A DNA stretch of 64,000 nt, from contig JALMQS010000275.1 of the NCBI GenBank assembly GCA_024734495.1, forward strand, positions 1-64,000, given 5' to 3'. This DNA is from Forficula auricularia (taxonomy: Eukaryota > Arthropoda > Insecta > Dermaptera > Forficulidae). How positions within the stretch are numbered: position 1 is the stretch's first letter; every line of letters starts with the position of its first letter. Shown here piece after piece: positions 21,185-34,450 of this stretch. The notes below the pieces were generated by a model. That model saw nothing but the letters and a program-made list of their open reading frames with translations, was not told where the DNA came from and ran no database searches. The position numbers were made by a program, and so were the translations under genes.

Positions 21185-21690
21185 TTCTTTCTATTCTATT
21201 CTTTTCACGATGGAGAGGGCAAGCCAGCCTTTAGGGATGCACCTTTGGTGTAACTCCTTTCACATCAATCAAATTAAAAACACTGGTTCAACTATTATAT
21301 GTAATAGGTCTCCGTTGTAATTTTATAAGGAACCAAAAACGGTTTAGTAACATATTTTTCAAAAATAAAATTGCTAGAATAATTGTTTCCTAATTATTTT
21401 GATGATATTTTATGTCCAAATAAAATCTTTTAAATACAAGTTTTGAACTTACCATTATAACGATATCAATACATCTATAGGTACATAATTAAATATTTCT
21501 TTTCAATAACATAAAGTAATGGTTACTTAGGGAAATAAAACTACTTTATTATTAAAAACAATCTGATAAAAGTATTTCCAAGCAGGTAGGCATCATGATC
21601 ACGAAATTGTAAACACAGCATTGGTTAATAGTTTAAAAAGTTAGCATTTAGTGTTCAATTCGATTTGCTTTTAAGTGTTTTAGAGAATCA
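21185..21690 (+). repeat. Upstream flank of receptor copy B, duplicated at 27050-27541
   Basis: It shares GATGGAGAGGGCAAGCC-type sequence, GGATGCACCTTTGGTGTAAC and TGTAATAGGTCTCCGTTG with the region before copy C. This may include the promoter of the family. An inverted fragment of its beginning is at 29585-29665. Confidence 0.75.
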
Positions 21691-23423
21691 TCAGTGTAAT
21701 TTATTAATATTATTAATATTAATAATAAATAATTCACAAGAAATCATAGCCAGTGAAAGGAACTTTGAATATCTGTTAATATTTCGAAGAGTATTTTTAT
21801 CCGAATAAAGAAATCTACTTGATACACAATTCAAGGGTCACAAATTATACATTATGTTAAGTGTGTAAAGAGTTTAATCGAAAATTGCCGAAGAGAATAA
21901 GTGATGATTTGGAGATTATGTTTTTCAGATGATTCAGATTTTAGAGGTGTGAAAACTTATAAATATGATAAAAAAAAATTATATAGAGAGATAAATATTA
22001 TATATCTAGAAATGTATTTTGAGCCACAAAAAGCTATTTACACTAGAGGAATAAGATTCTATTTTATATTGATTTAAGAGAAGATTATTTACTTTGTTCA
22101 GGTGAAATATTTAAATAATATAAGAAAAGAAATATTTCTTGACATCTTTATTTTCAATCCATTATTTTATTTCATTATCAGAAGAACTGTTCGAATGAAT
22201 ACGAAATCTGGACTCGTAGCTACTTTTTCTTGCAAACTCTGGAAAAAAATTGAAAATATCCAAGACGCATATTTCAACAAAAAGGCTAATATGCATGGCC
22301 TGTAACTAGTATGTTTGTTTTCATGAAAGAAATGATTTCTAAGAAAAAGATTTTAAAAAAGACCACTCCAAAATTTGAAGACATATTTGTCGGTACCAAT
22401 ATATTATTCCACCAAAAAGGAGATAAATTGAAAATATTTATACATGCTGAACCAATAGGTGGCTATCAATAATTTGATTTTTATAATGCTATACAATGTG
22501 TTTTGTGGTTCGCAAAGCGGAAAGGAACATCCGGAATGGGAGGCGATCATTTGGTGTTTTTCCACTGGAAAGTCTGGATCTGTTTGACTGTCATTTGGAT
22601 AATCTCAGGACTGGCGTGGTTTTTTATCAATAACCAAAATTCGGTGTTTCACTTTTTATCTGAGATCTACAGTTTATTAATAATGAGCCAATTAATTGGC
22701 TGCCAAGGTTGATACCAATTTACGAAGATTAATAGGTATTGTTACTGCGAATGTCAATTGTGATCATCTACTGGATTCACTGGTAATCTTTATAGGAATA
22801 TGCAAGTACCAATATTATACCCACCCATCAATAAAATTCATAAATCAAAGATCTAAATCTATCTGTTTTCTGTGCTTATAATAGTACGCACTTGATTTTC
22901 CGTATGCTATAAACGAGTTAATCTTTTTAAGGAATGAGATATTCAATTAATAATTTCGGCAAGCTAGTTGATATTTTTAACGACTCAAAAAAGACACTCG
23001 TTGCAATTCTCCCCGCGAGTCTGCGTGTGAAATTGATGATTCATAAAATTCCAACATTTTCCAAAAGTTGTATGTCGGAGGAAACGATCGCTACTATCCT
23101 CTGGTTTATTCTCCTGTTCCATTCCCTGAACAATTTCATCAATTGATCATGCTATACTATGAGAGTGGAATTGGTCAGTGGGCGAGTCAGTTACGCGAAT
23201 GGAAAGATTTGATGAAGATTTGCTGGAAAGAAAACAAGCATTCTTTGTCAAAGTTTTCAATATGGACGACTCAAGTTGCATTTATTATTTTATTTTTTGG
23301 CCTAACTATTTCAACCTGTGTCTTTCTTATGGAATGTTTTTCAAAAATATTGGTACCCACAATGGAGTTGTTAGAAGAATTGCAAATCTTCAAGTAATTC
23401 GCATTTATCAAAGCCTTTACTAA
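21690..23423 (+). pseudogene. Ionotropic receptor-like gene, copy B, broken frames
   Basis: Same layout as copy A. The start codon seen in copy C is lost here (CATCAGTGTAATT). Readable blocks are YLVNISK-type sequence, RTVRMNTKSGLVATF, then WKVWICLTVIWIISGLAWFF (first membrane helix), a long stretch covering the pore, and near the end PVPFPEQFHQLIMLYYESGI followed by FIILFFGLTISTCVFLMECF. The final helix and the preceding F-P-x-x-x-F-x-x-L-I-x-x-x-x-E-S-G-I block are typical of the C-terminal end of ionotropic receptors. Frames shift repeatedly at short homopolymers. Confidence 0.62.
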
Positions 23424-24470
23424 TTGTGTTTGTATATTTTAGTGAGAGGTGAACATATATAAATGTTTTGATGTTTTAATAATTAATTTTATTATGTGTT
23501 TTAAAAATAGAGATTTTTTCTAACAGTATTAACGAAAGCTTCTTAATTATTTGAATATCTTGTTGAAAGTTCAAATATCATATAAGGCAAACTGCCTCAG
23601 GGCACTGTGTAATGATAAATTAGAATTATGAATAAAATTATTAAATGATAAAATTATTATAAATATCATTGAATTATTCTTCAAAAACAATCTCTGATAT
23701 TTTCCAGGGCTTAACTAATTGTGTTGAATATTATAGTGAGAGTGTGAAACATATTTGAATGTTTTCGGTGTGTTAATAATTAATTTTATTGTCTTGTTTT
23801 AAATTAGTGATTTTTTTCTCTAACAGAATAAAACTAAAGGCTTCACCAATTATTTGAATATCTAAATGAAAGTTTGAAATATCATTGAATTTTCTTCAAA
23901 AATCAACATTTCATATTGACAAAAAAGCATATTTTTAATTTTATTTATTTTTTTAATTGTGATTTTTCTCAAAAGTTAAATGTTATTTTTACTAATTGTT
24001 TTTGAATATTTTTAAGAGTATTAAATATCTAACTAAATGTTTTAATCTAATAGCAACTGTTTTTAGTTTTTTTACTTTAATAGTTGATATTTTTTTTAAT
24101 TAGTGTTTTTCTTGAAAGTAATTACGTTGACTTTGTAGTTTATACCTAATATTTTTTAGTCAGCCAGTGGCGTATCTAAGTGTTTCGTGAGTTTATTTTA
24201 TAATACCAATTTGATTTTCTCTCATATCATCTTTCTAATTTCATTTATAGAAATATTCAGACCGTTGCTGTGTTAAGATCTTTGAATTACTGAAAATTAT
24301 CATCTGCATATATATTTCCGATGGTTTCATCTCGGAGAATGGCCACGGACCATTTTTTTTTTTTTTTTTTTTTGAGCTTAATCGAGGTATTTACAAAGGC
24401 CCTCCACAAGCACGCGGGAGCCAAGTTCAGGGGGCGGCAAAATGGCTTCCTCATCTCATCGGTAAAGCCG
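23400..24470 (+). repeat. Downstream flank of receptor copy B
   Basis: Colinear with 20040-21150, differing by many small indels, and ending in a T run of 22 followed by GAGCTT. The two copies fix the tandem unit at about 3.3 kb. Confidence 0.75.
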
Positions 24471-25360
24471 CTGAAAAATTTATCTTATACTTATTTTTAA
24501 TTTTATTTAAGATCGACAGTATGCAGTATGAGAGAAATTTTACGTTTTAGTCATTTTATGATTAGTAGGGACACAAATCATGGATCCGCACGCGGGCAGT
24601 TTTAGACATTACGGTGGCACTTCGAGTCAAGAGCTCTTTCATGTGAGCAAAATTATTTTAAAGTTCGATTTGATAAATAGAGGATATTTTTGATTTTGAT
24701 TTTATAAATAAAAAATATTTTCTGAAATTTAAATAATGGTAATCTACATAAATATATATAATCCTTTGCCCGATACACGCACTCAATTTCATCATCAAAC
24801 AACAGAACCACTGGACATAGAAACATGAAATTTGAGAGGATATTACATCTATGACATAGAGGCTCACTAAGAACGATATTTTGAAATTCGACTCTAATGG
24901 GTCAAAAGGGCAAAAGTGTGTTTTCACTGATTATGCGATATCTCTTAAGGACGATAAAATATCTACTTGCTTTTTAAATGTGAGTGGGGCAAATAATTAA
25001 AACTCTCTCCTATCTTGATCAAATTTTGTAGAGTTATTCTTTATTACTTTAAGAAACTATTCCTGTAAAAATCAATCCACGTGTTCGACTGTATGGGGGC
25101 GAAAGGGGTGGGGGGGGCAAAAATGTAGAAATTTTTAGCTTTTTTGTACATTTACTGTTTTAGAAACTGAGAGTTATTTATTGTGGAGTTACTCATAAGC
25201 TAATCAAATTATGCCAAGAGATAGTGTCTTTATCTATTAAACTACACAAAATGTTAAAATTTATATACATGCTAAATTTAATGAAAAATTTAATTTTTGC
25301 CAGGTTTTATAATTAAAAAAAAAAACATACTTTTTGGAATGGAGATTTTTTAAATTAATT
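24471..25360. other. Spacer between receptor copies B and C, no gene seen
   Basis: AT-rich sequence without a convincing frame. A G-rich run (GGGGGGGG near 25110) is the only striking feature. Confidence 0.4.
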
Positions 25361-25700
25361 TTGAAGACTAATAATCACATGTCGAGACGCCACTCGGCCA
25401 GGGCCAATTTTGCCTGAGTGCCGAGTTGTAGGAGGTATGCTGAAGGCACGCCTGGAGCAGCTCGTATACCTATATTCTTTCAATAACACAAATAAGTAAT
25501 TTATTATAATAGGAAACAAGAAAATGCTACATACATACACTGTACACTCCCATAGTAAAACATAAATAAATAGCAGAATATTAAAATTTAAAAATTAACG
25601 GATTATCTCAAAAGTGTGCTCGTGCTTCTGTTAATAATTAAATATTGTAAAACAAGCTTTTTATATTCAATAAGTAGAAAATAATTGTTAAATTTCCGTA
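25361..25700. repeat. Hairpin and dispersed repeat shared with 42125-42360
   Basis: 25385-25430 forms a hairpin (ACTCGGC pairing with GCCGAGT). From about 25470 to 25700 the sequence parallels 42125-42360 (AACACAAATAAGTAATTTA-type, ACATAAATAAATA and AAATTAACG phrases), diverged. Probably the tail of an old transposon. Confidence 0.45.
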
Positions 25701-25944
25701 TTATTGTTTTAGAGGAGTTACGGTGTTTAGAGTGCAATTTTCAATGATATACCAAAACCATTTTTAAAACAACAAATTTGAATCAATCAATTTAAAAAAG
25801 TTTGAACAAGTCCTAAATAAAGGAGACGAAACGTAGAAATTAAATAAATTTTGTTTGGCTTAATTTGAAATATTTATAGCAACTGTCTTTTTATTTTACC
25901 TCATAGAGTGTAAAAGAGATCTTTCCTAAAACTTAGCAGGGGAT

Positions 25945-26075
25945 CAAATAAATCTTCAAAAAATGACCGCATAAATTGATTATTCAAACGAAGTTTTATG
26001 AAATAATTTATTTTGTACTATAAGAACTTCGTTTGATTAATCAAATCTGCGGTCATTTTGGAGATTTTTTTGAAC
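25945..26075. mobile_element. Hairpin MITE
   Basis: The left arm AATGACCGCATAAATTGATT and CAAACGAAGTT mirrors the right arm AACTTCGTTTG and AATCAAATCTGCGGTCATTTT. The loop is about 35 bp. Confidence 0.65.
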
Positions 26076-26283
26076 ACTGTCAATAAACTCTTTATAAGTT
26101 TCTTATAAATAGTCAACAAATTGTTATAAACTTGATATTTCTATGGTTTGGTTAAAATTAAATTCATTAAAAAGTAACTTTTCACGAAAAAGCGCTCTTT
26201 ATTAAGAAAACTTGATGTTTTAGGTATAGGGACATGATATATCGTCTTAAAGTATTTTTCTTCGTCTTTCAATTTATTGAGTA

Positions 26284-26372
26284 ATATACAGGGTCTTATT
26301 TTGAAAAACGAACTTTGACCCCTCTTTTTATGAATAACGAAAATAATTATAATCTTAGCACGCCCTGTATAA
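26284..26372. mobile_element. Short MITE with ATACAGGGTC-type ends
   Basis: ATACAGGGTC on the left mirrors GCCCTGTAT on the right, with about 70 bp between. The ends belong to the widespread ACAGGGTG class. Confidence 0.55.
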
Positions 26373-26602
26373 TATGGAGTCGATTTCTGGAGTAAATTAA
26401 ATACTTCGGGCCTGTCTAAACTACCACCAATATATCAACTTTTCATGAATTCAGAGCACTAATTTATTTTAAGTTTAATTAGGGCCATCTTTTTGGACTA
26501 TATTTAATACAAATTATTTTTTATCTCGAAAAACCAATAGAGATAAGTATAGGACAATATTAACAAAGTATTTTAATAAAGGGCGGTTCTAAAAACGTGT
26601 TA

Positions 26603-26795
26603 ATATACGGAGTGTTCCATTTAAAAAATAAAGTTTCTACGACCTTTTGATGGAAACCGAATCGTCGCAACGCTGAAAGTATTTTAGTTCGATAGAACAG
26701 GTAAGAAAATGCAAGGTACTAAATTTTCAGAAAATCCTGGCTTCCGTTTTCCATAAACGTCTAACGTGCCATCGACCGTGAATCACCCTGTATAT
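26603..26795. mobile_element. MITE with ATACGGAGTGTTCC and CACCCTGTAT ends
   Basis: The right end is followed by a (TA)n run. The left end is diverged from the usual ATACAGGGTG. No coding frame. Confidence 0.45.
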
Positions 26796-27541
26796 ATATA
26801 TATATATCAATTAAAAATAAAACTTTATCAAAATAATCTGATAAAACTGTTAAAAAGAATTCAGTAGGGTCGTGCATAAAAAAATGTTTTGTTTTTTTCT
26901 GCTTCGATTTTTCGCTAACTCTTTTATTCCTAGAGACTGATACTCGCTTCTTCCATTCACCGTCTTCCCCGCGACTTATAACCTTGAGCTGTTTAAGATC
27001 CGCATCCAAAGATAACTTCAACCCTTATCTAACCCATAAAATTCCTCTTCTTCTTTTCGATGGAGAGGCCAAGTTGTGTCTTTAGGGGATGCACCTTTGG
27101 TGTAACTTTTCACATCAATCAAATTAAAAAAAACACCGGTTCAATTATTATATGTAATAGGTCTCCGTTGTAATTTTATAAGGAACCAAAACGGTTTAGT
27201 AACACTTTTCGAAAAATAAAATTGCTAGAATAATTGTTTTCTAATTATTTTGATGATATTCTTTATAACCAAATAGTAATCTTTTTAATAATAAAAGCCT
27301 TGAACTTACCATTATAAATGATATCAATACATCTATAGGTACAAAATTAAATATTCTTTCAATAACATAAGTAAATTATTAATTAAGGAAATAAAAACTA
27401 CTTTATTAAAAATCTGATAAAAGAGCCTGCAGGAAGTCATGATCACGAAATTGTAAACACAGGCATTGGTTACTTAGTTTAAAAATTTGCATTTAGTGTT
27501 CAATTGGATTTTGCTTTAACAAGTGCACTTAGAGAATCATT

Positions 27542-29272
27542 ATGGGTATTTTATTAATATTATTAATATTAATAATAAATAATTCACAAGAAATCAAAGC
27601 CAGTGAAAGGAACTTTGAATATCTGGTTAATATTTCGAAGTTATATTTTATCCGAATAAAGAAATCTACTTGATACACAATTCAAGGGTCACAAATTATG
27701 CATATTTTAACGAAGTGTGTAAAGAGTTTAATCAAAATTGGCCGGAGTTATAACAAGTGATGATTTGGAGATTATGTTTTCAGATGATGAAGATTTCAGA
27801 GGTGTGGATACTTATAAATATGATAAAAAAATTATATAGAGAGATAAATATTATATATCTAGAAATGTATTTTGAGCCACAAAAAGCTATTTACACTCAG
27901 AGGAATAAGATTCTATTTTATATTTGATTTAAGAGAAGATTATTTTACTTGTTCAGGTGTGAAATATTTAAATAATATAAGAAAAGAACATTTCTTGAGA
28001 TCTTTATTTCAATCCATTATTTTATTTCATTATCAGAAGAACTGTTCGAATGAATACGAAATCTGGACTCGTGGCTACTTTTCGAAACTCCTGAAAAAAA
28101 TTGAAAATATCCAAGACGCATATTTCAACAAAAGGCTAATATGCATGGCCTTGTAACTAGTATGTTTGTTTTCTGGAAGAAATGATTTCTATGAAAAGAA
28201 TTAAATAGACCACTCCAAAATTTTAAGATATTTGGTTTGAAAATGGAATATGGTTAGTTCCACTCAAAAAAAAGGATAAATTGAAATTATTTATACATGC
28301 TGAACCATTGTGGTGGCTATCATCAATTTGATTTTATAATGTTATGTCAATGTGTTTTGTGGTTCAAAAGGAACATCCGAAATGGGAGGTGATCATTTGT
28401 GCTTCAATTGAAATTGATCTGTTTGACTGTCATTTGGATAACTAGACTGGCATGAGCATCAATAATCAAAATTCCGTGTTTCAATCTTTTTTATCTGAGA
28501 TCTACAGTTTATTAATAACAGAGCCAATTAATTACCCCAAGGCTATACCAATTCGCTGATTAATAGGTGGGCTGTTAATGCTAATGTCAATTGTGATCAT
28601 CACTGGATTCACTGGTAATCTTTATAAGAATGGGCGTAAGTACCAATACTATACCCACCATCAATAAAATTCAGCAAATCAATGATCTAAATCTATCTAT
28701 TAGCTGTGTCTATCCTAGTGCTTGCACTTGATTTTCCGTAGTTTTCGATATAAATCTGATAATCTTTTTAAGGGAAACAGATATTCATTTCAAAAATTTC
28801 GGCAAGCTAATTTGATACTTTTAACGACCTAAACAAGGCACCTGCTGCGCCCTGCGAGTCTGCGAAATTGATGATTCATAAAATTCAACATTTTCCAAAA
28901 GTTGCATGTCTTGGAGGAAACGATCGCTACTTATCCTCTGGTTTAGTTATCCTTGTTCCATTCCTCGAACAATTTCATCAATTGATCATGCTATACTATG
29001 AGAGTGGAATTTGTCAGTGGGCGAGTCAGTTGCGCGGAATGGAAAGATTTGATGAAGATGTTATGGAAAGAAAAACGAGAGCCTCTTGTCAAAGTTTTCA
29101 ATATGGACGATCTCCGTTGCATTATTATTTGGCTTTTCGGTCTAACTATTTACAATTTTGTCTTTCTTATGGAATGTTTTTCAAAATATTGGTTCTTTCA
29201 ATAGAAATGTTAGATGAACTTCAAATCTTCAGGAAATATTTTAATAACGGTTTTGCCAATAATTATATTTGA
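27542..29272 (+). pseudogene. Ionotropic receptor-like gene, copy C, broken frames
   Basis: The best-preserved start: ATG at 27542 followed by the signal-peptide-like MGILLILLILIINNSQEIKA. Then come VTNYAYFNEVCKEFNQNWPE, the block CSNEYEIWTRGYFSKLLKKI, and later GFTGNLYK near 28600, which resembles the motif after the pore helix of glutamate-type receptors (SYTANL). At the end, FLEQFHQLIMLYYESGI and a last membrane helix lead to a stop at 29270-29272. Total length is about 575 codons without introns, right for a divergent insect ionotropic receptor. Several frame changes remain. The ligand is unknown. Confidence 0.65.
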
Positions 29273-29584
29273 ACATTTTAGTGAGACTTTGAATCATATA
29301 TTTATATTTTTTTCTGTTTCAATATTTAATGTTCATTGTGTGTGTTTTAAAAGTGTCCCTAGAATTCTCTTATAAATATATCTTGGCCCCCCACCACTTA
29401 ATTTTGTCTTTTAGGAAAAAATATTTCTTTGTATAAACAAATTAGGTATATACACAATTTATTATTTTATTAGGCCTGCTAGGTATTTTTGCATTATTGT
29501 TTGATCAGCCCAAATTTTGAACAGTCTTTAGAACCATTTAAATTAAGTCTTTAAGAATTTTTCAAAATTCGACACCATTTTTTT

Positions 29585-29665
29585 ATGTTATTGATGTGAG
29601 AAGGAGATACCGTGCTGTGCATCTCCTAAAGGCTCAAGGTCTCCTCCATCGTGAAAAGAAGAAGA
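29585..29665 (-). repeat. Inverted fragment of the receptor upstream flank
   Basis: On the minus strand it reads CTTCTTTTCACGATGGAG and GGAGATGCAC, as at 21190 and 27055. A fourth unit may once have existed in the opposite orientation. 29280-29584 shows no feature. Confidence 0.55.
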
Positions 29666-30041
29666 AGAGGGATTTTTATGGCCTGATAGATCTAACTTGA
29701 AAAACTATCTTATTTACTGTAAAATTTTGTATATTTGAAAAACTGTTATGAGAACTGTTTAACGGATTTCGATTAAATTTTCTAAACTCATAGTGTACAC
29801 CAAATTTAACTCTATTGGGTAAGTATCATTTGCTATCTTTAGAGGAGGATGAGGCTACGATCAATTCACCTATAGGCAATACTATTTGATCAGTCCCAAA
29901 TTTTTGATGTTCAAACACTAACTATGTAACTATTTAAAATTATTGAGGTGCAAGATATATTTTGTCAACTCCTGTCTCTCAAACCGCTAACCTGATTTCA
30001 ATTCAAACAGCTTATGTCTTAAATTAAGATGTAGTAAATTT

Positions 30042-30765
30042 TTATTATTATTATTATTTGTTTATCGGTGCTTATCAATTGGTGCCATCACGTAGGTAAG
30101 AATAATCTCATATAATAATAACGACAACAAACAAACAACAAACTGTATACAATTAAATCAATTTCAAGAAGTGTAAATGACTCAAAAACTCGAATAATTT
30201 CAAAACACTTTGGTCAGTCAACAGGCTTCCAGATTGATACACCTTCTATCTTAGAATTTATTTTTTGTGCGCCATACCGAGGACAATCAATCACAAAATA
30301 TGGTCATCCGTGACTCTAGTATAGCAGGTTCCACAATGGGGGATCCTGTCTTAGAATCAAAAAGACCGTGTGAAAAAAAAAACAATGCCCTATTCTTAAT
30401 CTTGTTATGATGGTCTGCATTCGTCGACTCAGATTATATATTTCAAAGGGACTAACAACTGGTTTTACTCGTTTAAGTAGTCAATTTTCATTCTTCCATT
30501 CGTCACTCCATAATTTCCCAATTTTGATCTTGAAAAATCTTTAGACTCTTCCAAGAATGTTTGAGAAAAATCTATAGAGGGCTTGTTTTGCACCCCGTTT
30601 GGCCAAAATATCTGTTGCCTCGTTACCAACAATTCCCCACAAAAGAAGACTTTCAAACTCCGCCCGCTCTCCAAACGAGTGACTGATCCTCTGCACCAAG
30701 GATGCGAAGAATTGAATCATGTCCAGTGCATGAAGGCATCAGCGAGTCACTAATTATGATGCTTT
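30042..30765 (-). pseudogene. Non-LTR retrotransposon ORF2, 3' end (after the Gypsy insertion)
   Basis: This continues the LINE of 35793-36520. Degraded minus-strand frames show the RNase H end (ATDILAK-type, FWPNGVQNKPSIDF) and C-terminal domain. The 3' terminus is marked by GCACCGATAAACAAATAATA and a short (AAT)n tail near 30042-30058, as in I-like elements. Confidence 0.7.
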
Positions 30766-30770
30766 TTCTC

Positions 30771-30926
30771 TGTATTATCATTGGTATCACTGTCGGCAAC
30801 CAGCAGTAATGTTGGTAGCAATATAATACACATCTCATCAGTTAATCATAATCATTCAACCAAATGACAATGTAATATTTGTAAATATACTGACTAATAT
30901 TATTTAATAAATTAAATAATAATACA
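30771..30926 (+). repeat. 5' LTR of the Gypsy element
   Basis: Starts TGTATTATCATTGGTATCAC and ends TAATAATACA. It is followed by TGGTGTCAGG, a plausible primer-binding site. The partner is about 159 bp at 35629. Confidence 0.85.
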
Positions 30927-31015
30927 TGGTGTCAGGTAGACTAGCACAGTGAATGACGATGCCGTTTATAATTAATATCTATCTTTAATATTTATTTTCT
31001 ATTTTTAAATGGAGT

Positions 31016-31780
31016 CAATGTTCAAATCATCTAAACCTTTGTCCCTGATGGAAGTTACGACAACTGAAACTATTTGAGCAGAAATTTGATAATTTTTTGA
31101 TTGCATCGGACTTTTTTTTGACTTTTCGGCCTCAATGCTACCGCCTAGCCTATCTGACCCCCCCCCCCGCATCGGACTTAAATACACAAAAGGAAGAGAG
31201 GCAAGTGGCCATTTTTATTAACCTTCTGGGAGATGACGGCTTAGAGCTTTTCAACACCTTCAAGCTAACGGAGTTAGAAACAAAGTCTTTAAAAATATAA
31301 AAGAGAAATTTGAAGTTTATTGTGCACCTAAGAAGAATATAATTTTACAAGATTTTGTTTTTGTAATAGCATTTCTCAAAAAGATGGCCAACCATTTGAT
31401 TCATTTGTCATGGAACTTAGAAAAGCTCTGAAATCTACAGATTACAAGGAACCAGATGACATGTTACGCGATAGAATTGTCATGGGAATTATAGCAAAGA
31501 AACGCAAGAAAAACTTTCAGAGAGTCTGATTTGTCGCTGAACAAAGCTTTCACATTTTGTAAGGCTATCGAAGCTAGCAAATCGCAGTCCAAAGTCCTAC
31601 AACAAGAAATATCAGTGAATGAACTTTATAGAAGGGCAAATTCGACATAGAAGAAAAGAAAAACAAGACCGTGCATGTTTGTGGATCGACAATATGAAAG
31701 GCAGGTGCCTGGATATGGAAAAGTGTACTAAGTGCAAGAAACCAAACCATTTCGCAGCCGTTTGCAAGACTCGAAGCTGA
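31016..31780 (+). pseudogene. Gypsy gag remnant
   Basis: Broken frames read INLLGDDGLELFNTFKL, then FDSFVMELRKALKSTDYKEP and MLRDRIVMGI, the usual Gypsy gag core, then a zinc knuckle CTKCKKPNHFAAVC (C-X2-C-X4-H-X4-C) near 31725-31770. Several frameshifts and a short C run at 31149-31158 interrupt it. Confidence 0.8.
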
Positions 31781-34450
31781 CGTCACAAATCGTTTCGAAG
31801 ACAAATGTGCACGACATCGCTTTAGAAGAAGAAGAATGTGAAGAATTCCTCATAAACACACTAGATAAAACTACTGGTGACTGTTGTAATGAACGAATGT
31901 GGCTCAAGACAATTAATGTGGAGGGTAAGCTCATAGATTTCAAAATGGACACTGGAGCCGAAGTGAATGTATTTCTTTATCTTTTAAACTGCTTGCTCAA
32001 GAAAACATTGTAAAAATCAAATGCAATCTTCGCTGCATATGGTAGTGAAAATTTTAAAATAAAGCCAGTTGGCGAAGTCATCTTTAGAATGGTGGACAAG
32101 TGCGTCAACCAAAGTTCATTTTATGGTGGTAGATAACAAGGGGTCAAATGCCCTATTGGAATTAAATGGATGTGTAGGCCTTGATTGATCAAAAGGGTGG
32201 ACATGTTGGGACATGGTAATTTTAGTAACACTTGAGGACATTATCGGGGGGGGGGGGGGGGCACTTATGGTTTTGAGGGGCTTAGGAGAATTTCCTTCCC
32301 TCACAAAATTGTATTAAAAAAGACGCTGTTCCGCACATCCAGCCAATAAGGCGCATACCCTTGACCCTGCATTCACGGCTAAAAAGCTAAATTGGAACAG
32401 TTAGAAAGAGAAGGGATTATAGCCAAATTCGACAAACCAACTGAGTGGCTAAATCCTTTGGTTATAGTCGAGAAAAAATAAAGATTTAATAGGTGTTTAG
32501 ATCCGAAATATTTAAATGCCGCGATTAAGAGGGAACATTTTCTAATTCAACTGTGAGGAGATAGCTAGTAAGCTGTCAAATAAATCTTACTTTACGGTCT
32601 TAGATATGAAAGATGGGTACTTTCGCGAAAATCACCGATGAGAGTTCGGAGTACTCATCTTTGAACGCCCTTGGACGCTATCGGTTTCAAAGACTACATT
32701 TTGAATTAGCTCGGCCCCAGAAGTGTTCCAAAAGAGGAGCAGGAGCATGACAAGAATTTAAGGGTGGTTCTTGAACGGGCAAAAAATCGTAATATTAAAT
32801 TCAATAAAGAAAAAAATTCAATTCAAATCAAGGGTGGTTAAATTCATGGGTCAGTTGTTTCACAAAAAGAGATAGAGGGGCATGAATCCTATGTTGTGCT
32901 AATTGAAAAAAGCAAAACGCCAACAAAAATGACATCTTATACATAGATGGCCAATATTTAGGCAAATTTATCCCAAATTTGTCAAAGGTAACTGCCCTGT
33001 TGCGAGAATTAACATGTGAACACGTAGAATGGTCAGCGGATCGAAGAACATGACAACGCGACATCCCAACTAAAATATTTATTGACACATGCGCCTGTTC
33101 TGTCATTTTTGACCCTTCTGCTGATATTGAAATTGAAACCGACGCGTTTCAAGGACGGTTTAGGGGCGTGCCTTTTACAGCACGGTCACCCAATAGCATT
33201 TTGTCTACGCAGCTTAACAAAAAGTGAAGTTAAATATGCACAAATTGAAAAAGAAATGTTAGCGATCGATTTCGCGTGCCTTAAGTTTCACTTCCTGATT
33301 TAAGGTGTAAAGAATGTTTTGATCCATAGTGCATTCCATAAACCACTTGAATCGATTTTTAAAAGATTTGTATTTTGTAACTCTAGATTACAACGTTTAG
33401 GTTTAAGATTATTAAAATATGATATAATTGTAAAATATAAAGCTGAAAAGTATTTATGTATAGCGGACACTTTATCCAGAGCCTTTCAGTTACCTACTAC
33501 GGAGTGTAACACTGACTCTGAGTTAGAATTTGCAATTCATTCGTTGGTAAACTATTTGCCTATCTCAGATGAAATAAAATTAGAGCTGGAAGCAAGCAAC
33601 TGAAGCTGACCTGATTCGAGCACAGTGATTAACTTTGTTAACTCTAGATGGCCAGATAAACATAAAATTTCCTTTCTATTCGTCAATTTTTAAACTCAAG
33701 GATCACCTTGGTCTGTGATGATCTCTTATTCTTCGAAATAAATTAGTTGTTCCCAAAAATTCACGGTCCTTAATGCCTTAGTAAGCTACATGAAGGCCAT
33801 ATTGCATTGACAAAGTGAGACCGAGCAAGGCAGATATTTTACTGGCCCGATGAACCAAGATATTGAGAACTTAATTAAAAAGTGTAAAATATGTGAAGTT
33901 TGCGAGAAAATATCAGGAGAGCCCTTGTTGCCATACCAGATCCCTGAAAGGCCCTGGCAGAGGATCGCGGCTGATATTTTTCTACGCTGACCATATTATC
34001 TAGCTGTGATCGATGCTTACCAAACTGGCTAGAGGTTGTGCTTTAAAACAAGTCTGCTAATGAAGTAATTATAAATTAAATCAATTTTGCAAAATTTGAT
34101 GTCCTGATGAGATGACCTGTGACAATATTCTTTATGGATTTCGAATGCTAGAATTTTCGAAGGAATGGAATTTTAAAAATTACATTACAAAGCCCTTAAC
34201 TACCCGCGGTCAAACGGCTTGGCGGAAAAAGCTGTAAGTATAGCTAAGAATATAGTAAAAGTGTCCTGTGAGGAAGGAAAATGTGTTTGAGGCGCTGCTT
34301 CAATATCGAAACACACCTTTAAAAACACATCAATTACTCCCCGGCACAGCTTTTAATAAGCCGAATTTGCAAACAAAATTCCCATTTCAACAGTTTTGCT
34401 GAATCACTCTCTTTGTGAGGATGTTGTTGATAGGTTAAAAATAGGCTTAG
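31781..34450 (+). pseudogene. Gypsy pol remnant (protease, RT, RNase H, integrase)
   Basis: Protease is recognised by IDFKMDTGAEVNV near 31935-31975. The RT start reads LEREGIIAKFDKPTEWLNPL near 32397-32465. RNase H carries [20 protein letters not shown] and IADTLSRAFQLP (33080-33600). Integrase shows a zinc-finger part (KKCKICEVCEK, 33870-33910), IAADIF and the NYPRSNGLAEKAVS block near 34195-34245. Every domain is interrupted by stops or shifts and RT is mostly lost. A run of about 18 G occurs near 32246-32262. The order is that of Ty3/Gypsy (integrase last). Confidence 0.85.
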
